Of a stretch of 64,000 bases of DNA, positions 9,608 through 17,392 are shown piece by piece. This stretch comes from Anoxybacillus tepidamans PS2. GTDB lineage: Bacteria; Bacillota; Bacilli; Bacillales; Anoxybacillaceae. How positions within the stretch are numbered: the first letter of the stretch is position 1; each line of letters starts with the position of its first letter. The stretch spans positions 310,001 through 374,000 of the forward strand of contig NZ_JHVN01000001.1 in NCBI RefSeq assembly GCF_000620165.1, given 5' to 3'. Made by a program: the position numbers and the translations under genes. The notes under the pieces are model-generated. The model was given only the letters and a program-made list of their open reading frames with translations, had not been told where the DNA came from and searched no databases.

Positions 9608-9639
9608 TGGAAAGGCACCCCTATTCACATATTTCGAAC

Positions 9640-9653
9640 TGACTGGACGGTCA
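9640..9653. promoter_or_regulatory. TetR operator-like palindrome 1 (at +1)
   Basis: TGACTGGACGGTCA is an imperfect inverted repeat with TGAC/GTCA outer arms. It covers the predicted transcription start, where a bound TetR dimer would block initiation. Confidence 0.55.
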
Positions 9654-9658
9654 AACAT

Positions 9659-9687
9659 ATTATAAACAATCATTTAATCATTATCAA
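9659..9687 (-). promoter_or_regulatory. Sigma-A promoter of the small ORF-tetR-MFS operon
   Basis: On the minus strand, TTGATA (9682-9687) and TATAAT (9659-9664) are separated by exactly 17 bases. An operator-like palindrome begins six bases after the -10 box. Confidence 0.75.
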
Positions 9688-9708
9688 TAATTAAATTCAA
9701 ATAAAAAA

Positions 9709-9724
9709 TGACTAAATAGTCATA
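9709..9724. promoter_or_regulatory. TetR operator-like palindrome 2 (upstream of -35)
   Basis: ATGACTAAATAGTCAT has perfect 7-bp arms around a 2-base centre. It shares the TGAC/GTCA outer arms with the two neighbouring palindromes. Confidence 0.6.
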
Positions 9725-9739
9725 TTTTATCGACAAAAT

Positions 9740-9757
9740 TTGACCACCTAGTCAAAA
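9740..9757. promoter_or_regulatory. TetR operator-like palindrome 3
   Basis: TTTGACCACCTAGTCAAA has 6-bp perfect outer arms TTTGAC/GTCAAA and is the third copy of the same motif within about 120 bases. Confidence 0.5.
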
Positions 9758-9799
9758 TTCCTTCCTTATGCATTTTTTGTTGAAAACTACCTCCGAACA

Positions 9800-9840
9800 A
9801 AAATGACCGCTTTGCTGCAAATTTAGCAACGTACGGTCAT
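9800..9840 (-). terminator. Terminator of the fructokinase gene
   Basis: A branched hairpin has outer stem ATGACCG/CGGTCAT and inner stem TTGCT/AGCAA. On the minus strand it is followed by TTTTTGTT. Confidence 0.75.
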
Positions 9841-9849
9841 CTCTCTATT

Positions 9850-10725
9850 CTATTCGCCTAACGCTTGCTTCGCTAACGCCAGCGCTCCACAAATACCCGC
9901 GTTGTCTCCAAGACCAGGCAAAACAATATAATCATCGATATGGTGCAAAATCGCCTCATGCTGGACATACCCGTTCAAAAATTGGCGAACATGATGCCGC
10001 ACATCCGGCAGCAATTGCGGCTGTTTCATCACTCCGCCGCCTGCGACCACTTTTTCGGGGGAGAGAATTAAAATATAATGCGCTATCGCTTGTCCTAAAT
10101 AAAACGCTTCCAATGACCACACTTCTTTTTGCGCCGCTAATTCGGCTCCTTTTTTCCCCCAGCGCTTTTCAATCGCAGGACCCGATGCCATTCCTTCTAA
10201 GCAATCGCCATGGAACGGACAACTTCCCGCAAACGCATCATCCGGATGACGGCGCACGAGAATATGTCCCATTTCCGGGTGAAGCAATCCATGCAAGAGC
10301 CGCCCTTCGACAATCGCTCCGACGCCAATTCCCGTTCCGACAGTCATATATATGCAGTTATCGGTCCCTCGCGCCGCCCCCCATAATCGCTCGCCCAAAG
10401 CTGCGGCGTTCACATCTGTATCGAATCCGATCGGAACATGAAAATGTTTGCTGATTTCGCCGACAAAGTCAAAGTTGGCCCAATGCGGCTTCGGCGTGCT
10501 CGTAATATGACCATATGTCGCGCTGTTTTTGTTTAAGTCAATGGGGCCAAACGATCCGATGCCGATCGCTTTCAGTTCATACCGGCTGAAGAAATCGACT
10601 ACATGACGCATCGTCTCTTGCGGCGTCGTCGTTGGGAATGTCGTTCTTTCATGTACCGTCCCATCGCCGCTGCCAACGGCACAAACAAATTTGGTCCCAC
10701 CTGCTTCAATCGCTCCAAGATACAT
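9850..10725 (-). CDS. gmuE: ROK-family fructokinase (GmuE/ScrK-like)
   Basis: This 291-residue sugar kinase should phosphorylate fructose, and perhaps mannose, to the 6-phosphate using ATP. The N-terminal GAIEAGGTKFVCAVG is the phosphate-binding loop. DTDVNAAALGE holds the catalytic Asp. VGTGIGVGAIVEG and the zinc motif (GHILVRRH, then CPFHGDCLEG) mark the ROK fructokinase subgroup. I choose ATG 10725 because GGGGAGAGGAAATC precedes it, which drops a 19-residue upstream extension. It lies about 3 kb from a gmuBACDR-like cluster. In B. subtilis the equivalent gene gmuE is inside that operon. The symbol rests on family and context. Confidence 0.85.
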   Translation of the reverse strand: MYLGAIEAGGTKFVCAVGSGDGTVHERTTFPTTTPQETMRHVVDFFSRYELKAIGIGSFGPIDLNKNSATYGHITSTPKPHWANFDFVGEISKHFHVPIGFDTDVNAAALGERLWGAARGTDNCIYMTVGTGIGVGAIVEGRLLHGLLHPEMGHILVRRHPDDAFAGSCPFHGDCLEGMASGPAIEKRWGKKGAELAAQKEVWSLEAFYLGQAIAHYILILSPEKVVAGGGVMKQPQLLPDVRHHVRQFLNGYVQHEAILHHIDDYIVLPGLGDNAGICGALALAKQALGE

Positions 10726-10986
10726 GATTTCCTCTCCCCTTCTTTGTATTTCTATATGTTTTATTTTACCATAATGCACCAATATACGGGGCGAAATAGG
10801 AGATTCATGGAGACTATTTCATGGAAAAAGATAGGGAGTCAATGTATAATAAGCATTATCGCCTATTTCTTCCATGGGACATCGATCAAACACCGACCCA
10901 CGGCACCACCACAGATGAATCGCCTTTCTCATCAAATGCTGACCGAACGAGTCTTCAGCTAAACAATACAATATGGAGGGAGCCTG

Positions 10987-11385
10987 TTGCGGTTCGAACG
11001 AATCCATCATGTCGCTATTATTTGCGCCAATTATGAGCGATCTAAGCACTTTTACACTAACATCTTAGGATTTCGCATCATCCACGAACAATACCGGACG
11101 GAACGAAATTCGTACAAATTAGATTTGCAAGCAGGAGATATACAAATCGAACTGTTTTCGTTTGCAAATCCGCCAAAGCGGCCGAGCGAACCGGAAGCGT
11201 GCGGGCTTAGACATCTCGCCTTTGCTGTTAGAAACATCGATGATGCAGTTCGGTATTTACAGAAACATGGCATTGATGTCGAGCCGATTCGCGTTGATCC
11301 GGTCACGGGGAAACGGTTCACGTTTTTCCGCGACCCGGATGATTTGCCTTTAGAGCTATATGAAACATCCACAAGGGAGGAATAA
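10987..11385 (+). CDS. VOC (glyoxalase/dioxygenase) superfamily protein
   Basis: This 132-residue vicinal-oxygen-chelate protein has two beta-alpha-beta-beta-beta halves. IHHVAIICANYERSKHFYTNILGF opens the first half, LRHLAFAVRNIDDAVRYL the second, and LPLELYE ends it. Candidate metal ligands are His in IHHVAI, Glu in IQIELF, His in LRHLAF and Glu in LELYE, a complete set, so a metal-dependent lyase or isomerase is plausible. Translation starts at TTG 10987, six bases after GGAGGG. The next gene begins two bases after the stop, so they form an operon. The substrate is unknown. Confidence 0.87.
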   Translation: MRFERIHHVAIICANYERSKHFYTNILGFRIIHEQYRTERNSYKLDLQAGDIQIELFSFANPPKRPSEPEACGLRHLAFAVRNIDDAVRYLQKHGIDVEPIRVDPVTGKRFTFFRDPDDLPLELYETSTREE

Positions 11386-11387
11386 AA

Positions 11388-12389
11388 ATGATCCGATTAG
11401 CAACAATTGGAACAAATTGGATTACACAAGAATTTCTTCAAGCTGCTCAACCCATCTCCAATCTTGTGTTAACAGCCGTCTACTCACGGACAGAAGAGAA
11501 AGCAAAGGAATTTGCCGAAAAAACAGGGGCCAAGCGAATTTTTACAGACCTAGAAGAAATGGCAAAAAGCGATGAGATTGATGCGGTCTATATCGCCAGC
11601 CCGAACTCGCTTCATGCCGAGCAAGCCATTCTTCTTATGAATCACGGCAAACATGTGCTATGCGAAAAACCGCTCGCTTCTAACGTAAGAGAAGTGAACG
11701 CGATAATTGAAGCGGCGCAAAAAAATGGTGTCGTATTTATGGAAGCGATGAAAACAACATTGTTGCCAAATTTTCAAGCGATCCGTAAACATCTTCATAA
11801 AATCGGCAAGGTGCGCCGCTATTTCGCCGCTTATTGCCAATACTCATCGCGCTATGATGCATACAAACAAGGAACAATTTTAAATGCCTTTAATCCAGCC
11901 TTTTCGAACGGGGCGTTAATGGATCTCGGAATCTACTGTTTATACCCAATGGTCGTATTATTTGGGAAGCCGCAGTCGCTTAAAGCAAACAGCGTCATGT
12001 TGGAATCCGGCGTCGACGGTGAGGGAAGCATCGTTCTTAATTACGGCGATATGGATGCGGTCGTGATGTACTCGAAAATTACCAATTCCTATATTCCAGC
12101 AGAAATTCAAGGCGAAGAAGGAAGCATCGTGATCGATGCGATTCATACACCGACCAAAGTCGAAATTCGCTACCGCGATGGCCGCGTCGAAGACATCACA
12201 GAACCGCAGCCGCAGCATCCAATGTACTACGAGGCGCTCGAATGGGTCGAGCTCATTCTTAACGGAAAGCGCCAATCGGAAACAAATTCGCATACACACT
12301 CGCTCATCACCGCAGAAGTGATGGAAGAAGCGCGCAAACAGACAGGCCTCCGCTTTCCGGCTGACGATCAAACAACCCTCTGCCGATAA
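11388..12389 (+). CDS. Gfo/Idh/MocA-family NAD(P)-dependent oxidoreductase
   Basis: This 333-residue protein has an N-terminal Rossmann fold (LATIGTNWITQEFLQA, with YSR ending strand 2), the hallmark CEKPL motif near residue 92 whose Lys is the usual catalytic residue, and a C-terminal alpha/beta dimer domain. Family members oxidise or reduce sugars and inositols, often in sugar clusters like this one. The substrate cannot be told. The ribosome binding site AAGGGAGG lies within the end of the VOC gene, so the two are co-translated. The last codons and the TAA are embedded in a perfect hairpin. Confidence 0.9.
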   Translation: MIRLATIGTNWITQEFLQAAQPISNLVLTAVYSRTEEKAKEFAEKTGAKRIFTDLEEMAKSDEIDAVYIASPNSLHAEQAILLMNHGKHVLCEKPLASNVREVNAIIEAAQKNGVVFMEAMKTTLLPNFQAIRKHLHKIGKVRRYFAAYCQYSSRYDAYKQGTILNAFNPAFSNGALMDLGIYCLYPMVVLFGKPQSLKANSVMLESGVDGEGSIVLNYGDMDAVVMYSKITNSYIPAEIQGEEGSIVIDAIHTPTKVEIRYRDGRVEDITEPQPQHPMYYEALEWVELILNGKRQSETNSHTHSLITAEVMEEARKQTGLRFPADDQTTLCR

Positions 12390-12404
12390 TCGGCAGAGGG
12401 TTGT
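12372..12404. terminator. Perfect 16-bp hairpin spanning the oxidoreductase stop codon
   Basis: ACAACCCTCTGCCGAT (12372-12387) pairs exactly with 12389-12404 around a single central base. There is no clear T tract, so it may act as a barrier between convergent genes or protect the RNA rather than as a simple terminator. Confidence 0.65.
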
Positions 12405-12405
12405 C

Positions 12406-12849
12406 CTATGAAGAAGCGTATAGACGCTTTCGCCATCTCAAGAGCGCCACGCAGCATAACGCAACCAATGCACCGCATGCATCAATGACAACATCAGAAA
12501 ACAGCGCCGTCCGCCCCGGTTCAAACGACTGATGCCACTCATCCGTTGCCGCATAAAGCACCGCAAAACTCCAAGCACCTATATAAGCCCATCGATGGGG
12601 CCAAAGCGCCCGAAACACAAGCACTGCTAAAATCGCAAACGCCGATAAATGGGCGCACTTGCGAATGATAAAATTGAGCGGCGATACCGACTCGTCGGAA
12701 TCGTCTTGCGCAAACGGCCAAAAATCAAACAAGCGGCTCAAAATGTGCGCCGTATTTTCTCCTGTAAAAAACGAAGATTCGCTAAAACTATAAATGACCG
12801 CACACCATACGGCGACCAAGCTCCACCAAAACCACTTCTTGTTGTTCAT
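12406..12849 (-). CDS. VanZ-family membrane protein
   Basis: This 147-residue protein has four to five hydrophobic segments. VanZ features are a first TM helix followed by YSFSES, then RKCAHLSAFAILAVLVFRAL, and the ATDEWHQSF.PGR.ALFSDVVIDACGA block. VanZ proteins modestly alter teicoplanin sensitivity in enterococci, but most bacillar copies have no defined role. AGGAG lies seven bases before the ATG. It faces the oxidoreductase gene across a hairpin and appears to be a single-gene unit. Confidence 0.9.
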   Translation of the reverse strand: MNNKKWFWWSLVAVWCAVIYSFSESSFFTGENTAHILSRLFDFWPFAQDDSDESVSPLNFIIRKCAHLSAFAILAVLVFRALWPHRWAYIGAWSFAVLYAATDEWHQSFEPGRTALFSDVVIDACGALVALCCVALLRWRKRLYASS

Positions 12850-12972
12850 CGCTTTCTCCTATATTTTTATAATAAATCTAAATTTATATTGATTATAAAA
12901 ATGAAGCTACTATAATAAAACTATACACAATCCGACTTGCCCCCAACACTTCAAAAAGGAGGAATAAAAGAT

Positions 12973-13071
12973 ATGAACAAGCTCATTTGCCCGCAATGCC
13001 AAAAGCCGGCCCGCCGCCTAAAGCATTCGATTTTGTGCGGCTGCGGTTTCAAAATTCGTACTAAACGATAG
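12973..13071 (+). CDS. 32-residue zinc-ribbon-like microprotein
   Basis: This very short frame reads MNKLICPQCQKPARRLKH through a CGC pair to IRTKR. It has one CPxC knuckle (residues 6-9) and one CxC pair (22-24), four Cys in all, which can make a minimal zinc ribbon, and it is strongly basic. A good ribosome binding site AAAAAGGAGGA lies about ten bases before the ATG. It converges on the GntR gene and stops three bases before that gene's end. I do not recognise a named family. The combination of RBS, metal-site Cys pattern and clean stop makes a real gene likely. Confidence 0.65.
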   Translation: MNKLICPQCQKPARRLKHSILCGCGFKIRTKR

Positions 13072-13074
13072 CTA

Positions 13075-13794
13075 CTACTTGCTGCGGCGAATGCTTACCG
13101 TCGTAAACACGAATTTATCGTAGCGGTGTCTAGAAAAGGAATATTCAAACGGAACACCATTATTCAAAAATCCAACTTGCTCGACTTCTAAAATCGGGTC
13201 ATCGGGAGCGCATTGCAAATACTTTTGATCTAGCTCCGTCGGCTTCGATGCCCGAATTTTCCGATGACACCCCGCAATCGTTAATCCAAGCGTATGCGTA
13301 ATATGATTATAAATCGATGAATGAAGCACATCTTCATTCAACTGACGAATAAGTGAAGTTGGCATATATGTCCGCTCGATTACATAGGGCTCATTTTCCA
13401 CGATCCGAAGACGAATGAGATGGTAAACGGGCGTCGTCAAATCAATGGATAATTGGGCGGCCACCTCTTCCGAAGGAAACGACACTTCGAACTTAATAAT
13501 TTTACTCGTAATTTTTTTTCCTTTCAGCAAGTTCGTCAAGCCTAGATTCTCTTCGCTTGTAACATTGACCAAATCATTATGAGCCGCCGGCTTGACAATG
13601 AACGTGCCGTGTCCCCGCTTTCGATAAAGAAGCCCTTCTGTCACTAAAATATCGAGCGCTTTTTTCATGGTCATTCGGCTGCAAGAAAATTCGTCAGATA
13701 GCGACAATTCATCCGGAATCGGTTCATCAAGTGAATAGTATCCTTCCTTGATCCTCTTCCGTATCTCATTCGAAATTTGTTCATATTTAAACAT
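13075..13794 (-). CDS. gmuR: GntR/HutC (UTRA) repressor of the phospho-beta-glycoside cluster
   Basis: This 239-residue regulator has an N-terminal winged helix (SLSDEFSCSRMTMKKALDIL, with the wing RKRGHGTFIV) and a C-terminal UTRA domain that senses phosphorylated sugars. I choose ATG 13794 because AGGTGATGAG precedes it. The longer frame to 13815 lacks a binding site. It follows the GH1 gene in the order PTS IIB-IIA-IIC-GH1-GntR, the order of gmuBACDR in B. subtilis, where GmuR represses the operon. The 44-base palindrome upstream of the IIB gene, with TGTCTATACA at its centre, is the probable operator. Confidence 0.85.
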   Translation of the reverse strand: MFKYEQISNEIRKRIKEGYYSLDEPIPDELSLSDEFSCSRMTMKKALDILVTEGLLYRKRGHGTFIVKPAAHNDLVNVTSEENLGLTNLLKGKKITSKIIKFEVSFPSEEVAAQLSIDLTTPVYHLIRLRIVENEPYVIERTYMPTSLIRQLNEDVLHSSIYNHITHTLGLTIAGCHRKIRASKPTELDQKYLQCAPDDPILEVEQVGFLNNGVPFEYSFSRHRYDKFVFTTVSIRRSK

Positions 13795-13826
13795 CTCATC
13801 ACCTAATTCTGTCATCGTTCGTGTTC

Positions 13827-13856
13827 ATTGTAAAACGTTCTTTTATATGATTGCAA
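13827..13856 (-). promoter_or_regulatory. Candidate promoter of the GntR gene
   Basis: TTGCAA (13851-13856) and TACAAT (13827-13832) are 18 bases apart on the minus strand. With a terminator just upstream, the regulator may be transcribed partly on its own. Confidence 0.5.
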
Positions 13857-13891
13857 TGATTTTCTTCCTTATTATTATTGGCCCGCAAAAC

Positions 13892-13920
13892 AAAAAAGGC
13901 GGCCATAGACCACCTTTTTA
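13892..13920 (-). terminator. Terminator after the GH1 gene
   Basis: On the minus strand AAAAAGGTGGTC pairs with GCCGCCTTTTT (two G-U pairs) and runs into T residues. It overlaps the GH1 TAA stop and separates that gene from the GntR gene. Confidence 0.7.
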
Positions 13921-15336
13921 GAACCCATTGTTTTCGGATACCGCCTTGAACCAGTATCCGCTTTTTTTGATCGTCCGCTCCCGATTTTTATTTAAGTTGA
14001 CCGACACAAGGCCGTAGCGATTTTTATAAGCGTTCGTCCACGACCAGTTATCCATAAAGGTCCATAGATGATACCCTTTGACGTTGACTCCTTCTTGAAT
14101 CGCCCGATGCACCCATTTTAAGTGCTCGCGGATAAATTCGATCCGATAATCGTCGTGGATCATGCCGGTTTCATCGCGAAAGCGTTCTTCACCCTCAACA
14201 CCCATGCCGTTTTCCGAAATAAAGCATTCAATATTGCCGTAATTCTCTTTAATATTAATTAAAATATCGTAAATTCCTTTTTCATAAATTTCCCAGCCGC
14301 GGTACGGATTCATTTTCCGTCCCGGCATGACATAGTAATCAAAAAACCATTCCGGCATGAACGGTGCATGCGGGTTCGGCAAATGCTCTTTCGCTTTCAC
14401 CCTCCTTGGCTGATAATAGTTAATTCCTAAAATATCAATGGTATTCTCTTTAATCAGTTCAACATCTCCTGCTTCCATCGTCGGCAAATATCCGTATTCC
14501 TTCAGCAAATCGACTAAATCTTGCGGGTATTCGCCTTTAATGGCCGGGTCTAAAAAGCTGCGGTTGAAAAATAAATCAGCGATATGCGCGGCTTTCACAT
14601 CAGCCGGGTGCTGGCTTCTTGGGTAAGATGGGGTTAAATTTAAAATAATGCCGATTTTCCCGTCTTTAATCTTGCATTTTCGAAATTCCCGGATCGCTTT
14701 CGCATGGGCAATAATTGTATGATATGCCACCTGTACCGCCCGGCGGAAATCGACGATATTCGGATAATGAAAATCGTATAAGTAGCCGCCTTCAACAGGA
14801 ACGATCGGTTCGTTATGGGTAAACCATTTCTTGATGCGATCGCCAAACCGTTCAAAACAAATTTTCGCATATCTCGCGTAAGCATCAACGACTTCGCGAT
14901 TCTCCCAACCGCCGATGTGCTGCATCGAAAGCGGCATATCAAAATGGTATAAGTTCACAAACGGTTCGATCTCATTCGCTAGCAATTCATCGATCACATC
15001 GTTATAAAATCGAACCGCTTCCTCGTTCACCTCGCCTTTCCCGTCTGGAATGAGCCTTGACCACGAGATCGAGAATCGGAACGAGTTATGCCCAGTCTCT
15101 TTCATCAGCTGGATGTCTTCTTTATAACGATGGTAAAAATCCGATGTCACATCCGGCCCCACTCCATCAAAAAAGCGATTCGGCTCTTTTTCATACCAGT
15201 AATCCCATATATTCAGCCCTTTTCCGCCTTCCCGGCTGGCGCCTTCAATTTGCGTCGCTGACACCGCGCTTCCCCACCAAAAGCCTTGCGGAAAGCGGCA
15301 TTGCAAATGCATTGTTGTTTCCTGCGCCGTTTTCAT
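13918..15336 (-). CDS. gmuD: GH1 6-phospho-beta-glycosidase
   Basis: This 472-residue GH1 (beta/alpha)8 barrel enzyme should hydrolyse the 6-phospho-disaccharide delivered by the adjacent PTS in the cytoplasm. The acid/base Glu is in HNEPIVP and the nucleophile Glu in FISENGMG. The N-terminal FPQGFWWGSAVSATQIEG is the GH1 signature. In the 6-phosphate recognition loop the usual Ser...Lys-x-Tyr pattern reads SWTNAYKNRYG: the Lys position appears to be Asn with a Lys one residue before. I use ATG 15336 because AAAGGTGA precedes it by eight bases. Phospho-glucosidase with possible phospho-mannoside activity is the best call. Confidence 0.9.
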   Translation of the reverse strand: MKTAQETTMHLQCRFPQGFWWGSAVSATQIEGASREGGKGLNIWDYWYEKEPNRFFDGVGPDVTSDFYHRYKEDIQLMKETGHNSFRFSISWSRLIPDGKGEVNEEAVRFYNDVIDELLANEIEPFVNLYHFDMPLSMQHIGGWENREVVDAYARYAKICFERFGDRIKKWFTHNEPIVPVEGGYLYDFHYPNIVDFRRAVQVAYHTIIAHAKAIREFRKCKIKDGKIGIILNLTPSYPRSQHPADVKAAHIADLFFNRSFLDPAIKGEYPQDLVDLLKEYGYLPTMEAGDVELIKENTIDILGINYYQPRRVKAKEHLPNPHAPFMPEWFFDYYVMPGRKMNPYRGWEIYEKGIYDILINIKENYGNIECFISENGMGVEGEERFRDETGMIHDDYRIEFIREHLKWVHRAIQEGVNVKGYHLWTFMDNWSWTNAYKNRYGLVSVNLNKNRERTIKKSGYWFKAVSENNGF

Positions 15337-15358
15337 GTTATAAATCACCTTTCTTTTT

Positions 15359-16681
15359 TCATGATGCGGTTCTCGTCGATTCCCCGCTTCCTTCTTCCTT
15401 TTCTTTTTGCAAGTTCATCCGATCAATAAACTTTAAGAACGGAAACCAGATCACTAATACGATGGCAAAATTCACAAGCTGCAAAAATCCTCCGGCGAGC
15501 GAATTTGTCGCCATAATGCCGTTAATAAAGATCGGCACTGTCCAAGGAACAGCAACCCCTGTCGGCGGCGGCACCAGACCTGTGGACATAGCTACATAGG
15601 TTACTAACGTAACAGCCATCGGAGCGATAATCCAAGGGAATAAAATTAACGGATTCATTACAATCGGCAGCCCGAAAATCACTGGCTCGTTCACGTTGAA
15701 AATTCCCGGGCCGATCGCGAGCTTGCCGACTTGTTTCATTTGTTTGCTTTTCATAAAAAACATCATGGCCATCACAACAGCAAGAGTCATTCCGGTTCCG
15801 CCCATGCCGACCGTATAAATTTCCATAAACTGCTTGCTGATGATGTGCGGCACTTTTCCCGTGTCCATATATGAATTTAAGTTTTCAAGAGAGAGAGTAT
15901 TCCAAATCGGGTCCATCACCGAGTTAATAATAATCTGGCCATGCAGCCCGAAAAACCATAAAATTTGCGTGACAAAAATCGCTATTAATGTCGGAATGAT
16001 GCCGCTTCCTAAGCCGACGAGCGGGGCTTGAATCGCCTGGTAAATGACATCGTGCATGTTCGTCCTAAACACTTGAGTCACAACGATGTTAATAATAAGA
16101 AATACAGATAATGTAAAAAAGGCCGGAATTAATGCCGAGAACGACCGTGAAACAGCAGGCGGCACGCCGGCAGGCATTTTAATCGTAATATCCTTTTGCA
16201 CGATGAATCGATAAATCTCTCCGGCCACAAACGCGACAATCATGCCTAAAAACATGCCTTTCGCGCCGAGACGGTCGAGCGGAATGACATTTTGCACCGC
16301 TTCTTTTCCTTCCGGCTGCAACACAAACGGCGTCAACATTAAAAATGATGCTAAAGCAATGGCTCCGCCGAAGATGGCCTCGACATCATAGTTTTTCGAT
16401 AAATAATAACCGATGCCGAACACAACAAACACAGACATAATTCCCATTGTTGCTTGTGGAGCGACACCGAGCGCCGAACGAAACGCATTGAGCGCTCCCT
16501 CGCTCATTACTTTGTCGAGGAACGGCAGGTTGGCAAGAACAACGGCCACCGAACCGAAAATGGTTAGCGGAAACGCCAACATAAACGCATCGCGCAACAC
16601 TTTTAAATAACGGTTATTATTGAGTTTGCCGGCGATTGGCACTAAAACGCGGCTCAACGTATCAAACCATGATTGCCCCAT
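15359..16681 (-). CDS. gmuC: PTS lactose/cellobiose-family permease, subunit IIC
   Basis: This 440-residue polytopic protein of the cellobiose/lactose IIC family has about ten hydrophobic segments, including conserved GLHGQIIINSVMDPIWN and the NVNEPVIFGLPIVMNP motif that forms the sugar-binding region. It imports a beta-linked disaccharide while IIB phosphorylates it. It lies between IIA and GH1 genes in one minus-strand operon, with GGGGGAGAG before its ATG. Oligoglucomannan or cellobiose units are the likely substrates, judged from the gmu-type order and the neighbouring manA. The family alone cannot separate these. Confidence 0.92.
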   Translation of the reverse strand: MGQSWFDTLSRVLVPIAGKLNNNRYLKVLRDAFMLAFPLTIFGSVAVVLANLPFLDKVMSEGALNAFRSALGVAPQATMGIMSVFVVFGIGYYLSKNYDVEAIFGGAIALASFLMLTPFVLQPEGKEAVQNVIPLDRLGAKGMFLGMIVAFVAGEIYRFIVQKDITIKMPAGVPPAVSRSFSALIPAFFTLSVFLIINIVVTQVFRTNMHDVIYQAIQAPLVGLGSGIIPTLIAIFVTQILWFFGLHGQIIINSVMDPIWNTLSLENLNSYMDTGKVPHIISKQFMEIYTVGMGGTGMTLAVVMAMMFFMKSKQMKQVGKLAIGPGIFNVNEPVIFGLPIVMNPLILFPWIIAPMAVTLVTYVAMSTGLVPPPTGVAVPWTVPIFINGIMATNSLAGGFLQLVNFAIVLVIWFPFLKFIDRMNLQKEKEEGSGESTRTAS

Positions 16682-16700
16682 CGTCTCTCCCCCTCAACGT

Positions 16701-17036
16701 TTAAAAATTTCTCGTTTTAAACAACTCGAGCAATTCTTTCACGAGCTCTTTCATTGATAATGTGGACATGAGATGATCTTCCGCGTGCATCATCAGCAAC
16801 GAAAATGCAGGCTGCTTGCCGTTCGCTTCCTCTTGCACGAGCTGAAAATGAATCTGATGCGCCACGCTTAAATCTTGTTCCGCTTCCTTAAGCAAACGTT
16901 CCGCCTCCTCGATCTGTCTTTCCCGATATTTACGAACCGATTCAATAATTTTGCTTCGCGCATTTCCGCTATGAAGAATAAGCTGAAAACTGATTTGCTC
17001 TTCTGTTAAACCTTCGAGTGATTGCTGTTCCATCAT
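16701..17036 (-). CDS. gmuA: PTS lactose/cellobiose-type subunit IIA
   Basis: This 111-residue helical trimer subunit accepts phosphate from HPr-His-P and passes it to IIB. SGNARS near the N-terminus, the active-site His in VAHQIHFQLVQEEANG and the MMHAEDHLM segment match the LacA/CelC family. The ATG overlaps the IIB stop as ATGA, so the two are translationally coupled. A second Met one codon later is an alternative start. The length is normal for the family. Confidence 0.92.
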   Translation of the reverse strand: MMEQQSLEGLTEEQISFQLILHSGNARSKIIESVRKYRERQIEEAERLLKEAEQDLSVAHQIHFQLVQEEANGKQPAFSLLMMHAEDHLMSTLSMKELVKELLELFKTRNF

Positions 17037-17347
17037 GAACGTTCCTCCATTAGTTTCAATGCTTGTTCATACACCTTTTGCCCATCGGCAAGCCCATATG
17101 CGACCATATCAATGACTTCGACAGGAATTCCGTATTTTTGCGCCTCCTTTTGCAGCTCGCTCTTTAAAAAGCTCATTTGCGGGCCGATTAAAACTACATC
17201 CGCTTTTTCCATCTCTTTTTTCGCCTGATCCTGCCCGACCGCCCAGATTTCTGCTTCTTCGTCCATTTGCTTGGCGTAAGCTTGCATCTTCGTCACTAGC
17301 AAACTAGTAGACATTCCCGAACTGCAAGCAAGTAAAATTTTTTTCAT
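17033..17347 (-). CDS. gmuB: PTS lactose/cellobiose-type subunit IIB
   Basis: This 104-residue flavodoxin-like domain carries the phosphorylated Cys8 in the P-loop LLACSSGMSTS. It takes phosphate from IIA and gives it to the incoming sugar at IIC. It is the first gene of the IIB-IIA-IIC-GH1 operon. AAAGGAG lies upstream of its ATG, preceded by a cre site, a sigma-A promoter and a long palindrome. This layout implies repression by the GntR regulator and catabolite repression by CcpA. Confidence 0.93.
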   Translation of the reverse strand: MKKILLACSSGMSTSLLVTKMQAYAKQMDEEAEIWAVGQDQAKKEMEKADVVLIGPQMSFLKSELQKEAQKYGIPVEVIDMVAYGLADGQKVYEQALKLMEERS

Positions 17348-17372
17348 AATGATCCGGCTCCTTTCCTAAGTT

Positions 17373-17386
17373 TTTAAGCGCTTTCA
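17373..17386 (-). promoter_or_regulatory. Catabolite-responsive element (cre) upstream of gmuB
   Basis: On the minus strand TGAAAGCGCTTAAA matches the cre consensus TGWAARCGYTWNCW at 13 of 14 positions. It lies just downstream of the -10 box, where CcpA represses. Confidence 0.75.
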
Positions 17387-17392
17387 ATAATA

